Origin: Podocnemis expansa
Taxonomy: Eukaryota; Chordata; Testudines; Podocnemididae
NCBI GenBank assembly: GCA_007922195.1
Contig: ML681981.1
Coordinates: forward strand, 10,295,369 to 10,359,368
Reading direction: 5' to 3'
Length of the DNA: 64,000 nt
Shown here: positions 56,891 to 64,000 of the stretch, one piece after another
Layout: each line of letters starts with the position of its first letter
Position numbering within the stretch: position 1 is the stretch's first letter
Notes under the pieces: generated by a model
Told to the model about the DNA's origin: nothing
Seen by the model: the letters and a program-made list of their open reading frames with translations, nothing else
Database searches by the model: none
Made by a program: the position numbers and the translations under genes

Positions 56891-58030
56891 GCCATCTTCC
56901 AGTCACTGACCTTTTGGAGACTATTTCTCTTAGCTCCCCCGCCTCCTTTCCCTCCTGTTATCTATTATCCTCTAGGAATATCCATGCCAATATATGCATT
57001 GCCCACAGGGAGAAGTGTTTGGCCACACACTGTAGAATTGTGCGTGTGTGTTTAAATAAGTAAGATCAGTGTTCTGAATAGGCAGAAAAATGAATTACCA
57101 TACAGTATTGTTGATCTCTGCGCATTTGTAAAGACTTTCCATTGATTCAGAGTTTGAGAACTTCTCAGATTGATCCTGGTAAATATTGCTAAGCACTCAC
57201 TCCATAGGGAACAGCAGTTTCCCTTCTTTCACCTAAAATTGGAGAGTTGCTCCAGCTGCTAATTATGTGGCTGGGCTGAGCATGAAGTAATCATCAAATG
57301 CATTTCTTCACAATGGGAGAGAGGAGGAAATGATTTTCAAAAACATTCATGGTTATTTACTGGGCTACAGGCTGAAACAAAAGGCCATTAGGAATCTATT
57401 TAGAGCCTGGGGGAGCCTCTCAAAAATATTTAGATTTATTTTTTTTGACTGGCCTAAATGAAATGTGAAAGGCCAGAGATTAGATCACCATCTGCCTATT
57501 GTTTTAAATGACTGGCCTTTATCAGTTCCAGAGTGCACAAGTCAGGAGCTGGACTTGTAGATATAAAAGAGATAAAGGTCAATATTGTGGTGGGGAGAGA
57601 AGGGGTGGAATTGCACTTCTTTATGTTCGTTCTGAACAGCATATAAACTAACACATCTGAAGGAGTCTGGACAAATCTGTAAGCATCAAATGGTATCCAT
57701 GCAAGAGAACTGTGAAGCTAATTTTTTTTGCACAGAAATGATAAATGTGGTAATTGTGGGAAAGCATCTCCTGGAGGGAAGGGGAGCTTGAAATCAGGAG
57801 ATGATGCAACATCTGATGTGATTGGAGGGGGACTAGCATTAGGACAAGTTTATTAATCAGTAATCATGCAGAGTAACTGCTGTTAATGGAAATGAAGTTT
57901 TGAGTGTTTTTGCTGTTGCAAATGTGCAGTAAAACCCATTTTATGCCCTTGCTAAGGGCCGTAAATGGTCCCACAATTCTTAGCAGAGGCCTCCTGTAAT
58001 TGTAAGCCCCTGATCTCCTGTCTCCATAAA
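56891..58030. other. non-coding stretch, nothing recognised
   Basis: Mixed-composition spacer without recognised repeats or exons. Confidence 0.5.
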
Positions 58031-58033
58031 TGC

Positions 58034-58640
58034 TGTATGTCTACACTTAGAGCTGAATTCGAATTGATTGCCATCAATTCGAATTCTATTAAGTGCATGG
58101 ACACACTGGCTTTCCTCAATTCAAACTGAGGAACTTCTCAGTTCGAATTGATGAAAGCTGACTTTGAATTGGTCTAACCTTGTTTGACTTCGAAGCGATA
58201 TTCCCACTAATTTTTTTAGGCTATGTGCGCAAAATATTTCTTTTGTGCAAATTTTCGGAACTGGTGTCCAAATTTGTGCACACTCCAGTGACTGTGGTCA
58301 AACTTGCAAGCACAACAGAGCAAGTGTGTATGATGCAAATAATATATTAGCTTTATTTTGATATGGTGATGGAAATGATTTTGTAATTTACAAAACCTTA
58401 TTTGAAACATGCTACTTGAAACAGCTTTCTTAAAGTAGCCTAAAAATATTTGTACTGTTGAATTTTTTTTGTGCATGCTTTATTTTGTTGTGTGCGTGGG
58501 TTTTACAACCTGTGTGCATGCGCACACATACACAGCTTAGAGGGAACATAGCTTCGAAGTCAGGGTCAATTTTAACTGAGTAATTCGAATTGATCCAGTG
58601 TGGCCATGTCAATTCGAATTCACTATTAGTTTGAATTAGC
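58034..58640. mobile_element. Harbinger-like element arm pair split by a nested hAT insertion
   Basis: Starts gtatgtctacacttagagct and has the aattcgaattga blocks seen at 48682-49572. The text is interrupted at 58195 and resumes at 58552 with the matching sequence (cttcgaagtcagggtcaatt, gtggccatgtcaattcga). The right terminus is degenerate. Confidence 0.65.
58196..58551. mobile_element. nested hAT-type element with 8-bp palindromic target duplication
   Basis: 356 bp starting cgatattcccactaattttt and ending cttagagggaacatag (ends match as inverted repeats at 8 of 10 positions). It is flanked by cttcgaag on both sides (58188-58195, 58552-58559). The interior has gtgcgc/gcgcac blocks. It inserted into the element at 58034-58640. 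Confidence 0.82.
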
Positions 58641-58644
58641 CACA

Positions 58645-59420
58645 GCTTGATTTTTCCCTATACAATAGCCACAGAGATCACATGCTAAAGGAAAACACAG
58701 ATAAGGTAGGGGAAGGGGTGCAACATAAGGATAGTTAAGGTGGGGATAGGCTATGTAATGTTCTAACAACATAAATGTAAAGAGTAGCCCCCCAAAACAA
58801 GAGCCATTCCCAGTCACTTCAGAAGTTACAATTAATATTGTTAAAAATGTGCTGTATATAACTTACTGATTCTTTATTACAAGTTTTAAAAACAGTTTAG
58901 TATTTTCAGCTTTCACTGGGTTAACGATCTAGGAACTGTGCACCACGCTTACCACATATTTTTAATGTTTCTTGATCTCCTCTGCTCACTTTTCCATGGA
59001 CCATCCCTACATAAACAAGCAAACAAAAATGCTAGCTCCTCCTAAAATGTCTCCTCTACAGAGAGGCAAGAGGTACTTAGCTCCTTATCAGAAAGGGCAA
59101 AGAGCCACATCTGCTTCATCCTTCCTTCTGTGCTGGAGAAACCATGCTGATGGAGTGTAGTACCTTGGCAGCTGAGGAGGGACAAGGAACTACTGGCCCT
59201 AAATTAACGTTTGGATTTATAAGACCCCTCGAGCCAACAGAGCATCTGTGGTCCAACACTTCAGTTTTGTGTCTCATGTCCTTAGGACTATCTGCTTTGT
59301 GGAACAACCACTCCAAGTGTTTTCCTTTTATAGTAATAATGCACAACACTTATATAACACTCTTTAATTCATAGATCTCAAGCATTATCCACAGGGTATA
59401 GGGGAGAGAGGTGGTCAAAT
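58645..59420. other. non-coding stretch, nothing recognised
   Basis: No exon or repeat family recognised. Short open frames overlap on both strands. Confidence 0.5.
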
Positions 59421-59424
59421 AGCT

Positions 59425-59480
59425 CATTGTAATCCGCACTTTATAGATGGAGTAACTGAGGCACAGAGGGGTTAGGAGCC
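59425..59480 (-). repeat. MIR-like SINE remnant
   Basis: Reads actttatagatggagtaact followed by gaggcacagaggggttagg, a diverged MIR core complement. Confidence 0.5.
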
Positions 59481-59685
59481 AGATACTGTTTCCCTTGCTC
59501 ACATTTGATTAGCACCTTACTCCATAAAAAGCCCCAGTGAAAGATTTCACATAGCATGAATGGAAGAGGCAGAAGAATCAAGCTTCAAATAATGTACCCA
59601 AAAGGCCAAAAAGTCTAGCTTCTATCCTTCTCTGTCCCCTGATTTGACCACACAGGTATGTGTGTGGAAGAATGAGCGACCCTCA

Positions 59686-60090
59686 GGCTATGTCTACATG
59701 CACAGTTTTATTTTGAAATCAGTCCTTTTGAAATGGCTTATTTTGAAGTAAAACCCTTATTTCGAAAGGGCTCGTTTCGAAATAAGGAAAACCGCGCAAT
59801 CGAAACGGCCATTATTTCGAAAGGGATATTTCGAAATAACGCCAGTTGGACCGCTGTTTTGAACAGTTGTTTTGAAACAACAGGTCTAATGGTGTTATTT
59901 CAAAATATCCCTTTCAAAATAATGGCCATTTCGAGGGGGGGCCAGGTTTTACTTTTTCAAAATGACGATTCGTATTTCGAAAGGATGGGGGCCGTCCTTT
60001 CGAAATAAGAAAACGTCGTGTAAACCTAATTTCTTTTATTTCGAAATAACGAGTGTTATTTCGAAATAAAAGTGCCGTGTAGACATAGCC
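59686..60090. mobile_element. Harbinger-like MITE rich in TTTCGAAA palindromes
   Basis: 405 bp with inverted ends ggctatgtctacatgcac and gtgccgtgtagacatagcc. The flanks are TCA and TTA, close to a TWA duplication. The interior is built from repeats of ttatttcgaaataa and gaaaggg and folds on itself almost throughout. The open frame 59733-60008 is a by-product of this structure. Confidence 0.8.
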
Positions 60091-60093
60091 TTA

Positions 60094-63000
60094 CAGTAAC
60101 CAGGAAGAATTGCATCAAAGGATTGAACCAAAGTTCTTATAGAAGAAGCTGAAAGTGATGAACTACAGGCTCTCCGCTTTCAGAATTCCATAGTGCAAAT
60201 TGCTGTATAAGTGAGCTGCAAGATGCACCGATGACAAAAATCAGCAAAGCATTGTCTGCTAACTAGTCCTCCTGGAAAATGTTCTGCGGATGCTATACTA
60301 AATGTGCAATTTGTGGGTTAATTCAACTACTATTCTTTGCTCAGGTGAATTCAGAGTCTGCAAAAGAAGAACAAATATTTGAAGGCTAAATCCTGGGCAC
60401 TGAACTAATAATAAAATACTTGCCGGCACCAGTAGTTTTCTCTCTTCTCCAAGCAGCAGCTTGGTGGAAGCCATAAGTTAAAAGGATGTGGAGCATTCTC
60501 TCCAGAGATTCCCCTGTGACATGTGGGTGTGCTCCCACAGGTTTACCCTTGAGGAGATGAAAGCTGAAAGCTAGAGGCTGTTCTTAGTAACGTACAGCTT
60601 TTGAAGTCCATTCCCTTTGAAATCCAGCCCCACCACACTGTGGGACCCATGGGATCCTCACGCTTTTAGACCATTTCTTAGAGAGCAGCCCCCCCCCCCA
60701 ATACCTTTACAGACTTACTACCTTGGAGTAACTCTTGCACAGTTAGTTACACAAAAGTTAATATTAGGGCTGCTTTAAGGAAATGAATTGAAAATAAAAC
60801 TGTTTTAATGAGATGAGTGAAGCTGCTTGGTTAAGTTCTTCTTTGTCCTCTGCCGGATTTGGGTTTTGCTTATAATAATGAGTTGGTCTAGAAATCTTAG
60901 GGAGGTCTAAAAAGGAGTATTTAACTGGGGTATATGTAGCAGGAGGTGGAAGTTCTAGAGGACAGAGAAGTTTCCGATTGTGACACAAGTAGCTCTGTGA
61001 ACCACAGTTCGGGAGTCCCTCGTTAGATTTCAGACTATACAACTGTACCCTTGATTTGTAAGTTAATATCTGATTGGTCAGCTTGTTCTGCCTAGGTGGA
61101 TGTGCATGCCTGGGTGGAATCCTACTAATGTTAAGTGTCAAGAGAGGGGCCTAATATCTGTTACCAGTGAAAGAATCAAGATGTTTTGTTTGAACTGCCA
61201 CTTCTATTGTACTTTTCTTTAGGCACCATTGATGGTTTTTATGCAACACCATTCATTGTTGTATGCAGGCATGACACAGATCCACTGTCCTTATTCTGAA
61301 ATTCCACACTGGGGGTGTGTGAAGCAGGGAGAGTGATTTGTTTGGTCCTCCCCTGCACATCTTAGTTACTACTTTAAAGGGTATAGAAATGAAAATCAAA
61401 GAGCAAATAATTCCTTGCAATTCCACTTTAATTTCCCTCAACAGAGAGATATATTAGTTTCAACTGCCTAAGTCATCAGCCCAGCTGAATATTGTGTTTT
61501 ATTTGAGTCAGAAGGTTTAGTTTGCAATGGATCATGTTGCCTTCAAGTGTTCCCTTAAAAACAGTACAAATTAATTTTACACTTCATGAAATTTGGCTAC
61601 TTTAATGTCAACTCTTCAGAACATGAAGCTAATCAATTTTTCAAAAACTAATTATTTTTGCTTCTGATGCCTTGTGTAAGTTTCCAGAGCCTAAATGAAC
61701 ATCATGGAAATGACCCAAACTTAGCCAATGATCCTGCTTTGATGCCAGCAAAATGACCTCAAGAAAAATAAAAGTGCAGCAAAGCAAGCCTTTGAGAGAG
61801 CATTCTCCTAGTAAAAAGGCATCCAGCCAATTTTAGATAAGAAGGCTAAGCAACGACAAGATATCCCTCCTAAAAAAGCTGTCAGTAATTACCAACCCTG
61901 AACCTACCAGCAGGAAGTAACATTTCACAGATTTTCAAAATGCAACTTGATTAGCCTTTCAGTGTTAAAATTAAAGCTGTGAGAGCTCAGGAAAATCTGC
62001 CTGTTCAGCAAACTCCCTTTTTGGTTTGTTAAAAAACAGGAAAAAGATTGCTGCTGTTTTCACAAGCCTATGGAGACATTTAATTAAAGACAATGGAAGA
62101 ATTAAAAGCAGGGTTGGTTTTAGGGGGTCAAATAGTTATTTTGGGGCTCCTAAATGTCACTATTCAATAAATAAAGAACCTGTCAAGAGTCCAGGGGGGA
62201 GTGAGGCTGCTGGAAAATCTTGGGTTTTAAGAATCTTAAATAAGTATTTTGCCAGTATTTTGCTGTGATTTATAATTTATGCAAAGGCTGAAAGCTCTAA
62301 TTTGTTGCTGTTCCACTTGAAGTTGGATAACTTTGTACCTCCTTTTCCTTTCTGTTAGTAATTTGGGGTCCCTTGAAAATCATTGGAGGGATAATACTGG
62401 GCCTGTTTAAAATATACAAAATTAGGACAGTTTGGACTGTGCCTGCACTGAGTAGAGCAGCAGATATGGAATTGGAACAGGGTGGTGCACACAGGGCGTT
62501 GTGGGAGAGATATATAGATCGTTGCACACAGGGATTAGCTCACTCAACTCCCTCCACAACAGGCTCAATGTCTGAGACACAGCGGCCAGTACTCCCACTC
62601 CTATTAACCTTGACTGTCAGCCAGCACCAGATTTTTTGTCATTCTTACAACTGGGTAGGAGACTGTTTCAATTATATCTAGACATAACTGAGCCTTAACT
62701 CAGGAGTTCCACTGTGATGCCAGCTGCGCTGAGACTTCCATGATTTTGATTTTTACCACAGTCCACGAGGGGCCTGGGAATTTAAAAACTGACTCTATTA
62801 GCTTCAATGACCCCAGTTGGAATATTTTGTTTCCCATTTTCTCACCTTTCCAAGGTAGGTATCTTGGCCAATCTAAGTAGAATTATGAATGTTCTGGCCA
62901 ATCATATTCATCAGCTGCCACCCCCAATGTCTGTTCATCTACCATGGGCATGATCCTGCAAACCAATCCTCTGAGATGGGGTTAGGCTGTGTGATGTACT

Positions 63001-63800
63001 CTCAGCCCTGAATGAATTCAGAACAGAACCAATTGGTGCAGGGGAGTTTTGGGAAAGATTCTGATTGGTGCAGCAGCATCTGTTAGGATGGGATTGACTT
63101 GTTCTCCCCAGCACTGTCACTCTATAAGCTGGGGAGCAAAGGATAAGATGCTATGGAGTCATTTTGTTCTTAAATAGCCTCATGTGGGCAGTTTGATTGC
63201 CAAGGAGCAGAAGGAATGAGCATGCTCTGCGCAGAAGGAAGATCTGTGTGAGTGCAAGGGGAAAAGGATGTTTGCATGTCTTTGATATCTGTGCAAAGGC
63301 TGTTTCCAATCTGGCCTGTACCTTCTACTTCTATACATGGTCCCATTGAATTTCATAGCACTATTTATGGGGATAAGTGTTTCCAGGACTAAGGAGCTTT
63401 GTCCTATGCATAGTGACTCCTAAGGGATACTTTTACAGAATATTACTGTACCTTTCCCTCAACTTCCTATTGTTTCCAGGGTCTAATTACCCTCTTTCTT
63501 TTGCCTTACCTTAAAATACAAGACCTAATTTAATACATGACACAAGCAGCTTCCCCACAACCAGAAGATAAAATTTCAGATCCAGACAACACTCCCCATG
63601 TACATTGCCACACTAGCCGATGTGAGCTATTATCAAACTACTTCTTCTACCAGGCCTCTCCTTTCACCTAAGTTTTAGGGGAAGCTGTTTGGAATTCACT
63701 CCCCAGTCAGACCAAAAGTGGACACCTCTTCACTGACTACTTCCTGCCACCAGCTGTCTGCCTGTTAAGCTGAAGGAGTTCTAGCATGGGTTCCTTTGCT
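60094..63800. other. non-coding stretch, nothing recognised
   Basis: About 3.7 kb of ordinary intergenic sequence with a C run at 60691. No exon, RNA gene or repeat family was recognised. Confidence 0.55.
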
Positions 63801-63804
63801 GACC

Positions 63805-64000
63805 AGAACGGGAGCGTCGCTGCCCTGGGGAAAGACCCGGGGCACGGGCATGGACCTTGTCCCCTGGCTGTGGGCCCTGCCTTCCGTGGTCCCAATTCTC
63901 TGCCCGGGCCCAGTCCAGCCTCGGGCTCTGGCTGCTGCCAGCCTGGCCCCAGATCCCTGGCCAGGGACGGAGATGGGAGAGGCAGGTGTTGCTGTAGGTG
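63805..64000 (+). repeat. GC-rich dispersed repeat, copy 2 (runs off the window)
   Basis: Abrupt GC-rich block starting near gggagcgtcgctgccctgg. It shares ordered motifs with 15898-16275, including tcccctggctgtgggccc and gatccctggccagggacgg. Truncated by the window end. Confidence 0.5.

Noticed and set aside
59733..60008. 91-codon frame
   Set aside because: It lies wholly inside a palindromic MITE.
1..64000. CRISPR arrays, operons, prokaryotic or organellar genes
   Set aside because: There are no regularly spaced repeats with unique spacers. Intron structure, CR1, PLE and hAT elements show vertebrate nuclear DNA.

Overview
This window reads as nuclear DNA of a non-avian sauropsid, most likely a turtle. 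There are no operons, and the only complete gene has spliced exons with GT-AG introns. The interspersed repeats are CR1 LINEs, Penelope-like elements (PLEs), hAT- and Harbinger-type MITEs and a few MIR-like SINE remnants, with no L1 or Alu. That mix is familiar from turtles and crocodilians. The species is inference.

The one convincing protein-coding gene is a three-exon, minus-strand homeobox gene at 9077-12488. I identify it as VENTX (Vent family). Its three exons join in phase into a 239-residue protein with an N-terminal Vent-type motif (FSVEWLARSSH), a short Pro-Glu repeat, a complete homeodomain split by an intron between homeodomain positions 44 and 45, and a Pro/Leu-rich C-terminus with an in-frame 57-bp duplication. 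Exons 1-2 lie in a CpG-rich island, and the upstream 300 bp holds a TATA-like box plus candidate Smad, SOX and homeodomain sites.

The rest is intergenic. 1-9 kb: one possible exon at the very edge, two copies of a 260-280 bp MITE and several PLE fragments. 12.9-23.5 kb: a PLE with a decayed GIY-YIG endonuclease remnant, Harbinger- and hAT-type MITEs, a striking 239-bp near-perfect palindrome and a CR1 3' region. 23.5-28 kb: a minisatellite of about 45-46 bp units, a CR1 ORF2 fossil with a nested insertion, and a probable retroviral LTR. 28-45 kb: repeat-poor, AT-rich non-coding DNA with few identifiable elements. 45-60 kb: CR1 fragments, PLE copies, hAT MITEs and composite elements with nested insertions. 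60-64 kb: mostly featureless, ending in a GC-rich repeat also present at 15.9 kb. Two 400-base N gaps fall inside copies of the same self-complementary PLE terminal repeat.

The strongest unusual structures are the PLE terminal repeats, which contain a hammerhead-ribozyme-like core, and the palindrome at 21934-22172, which sits between 13-bp direct repeats.
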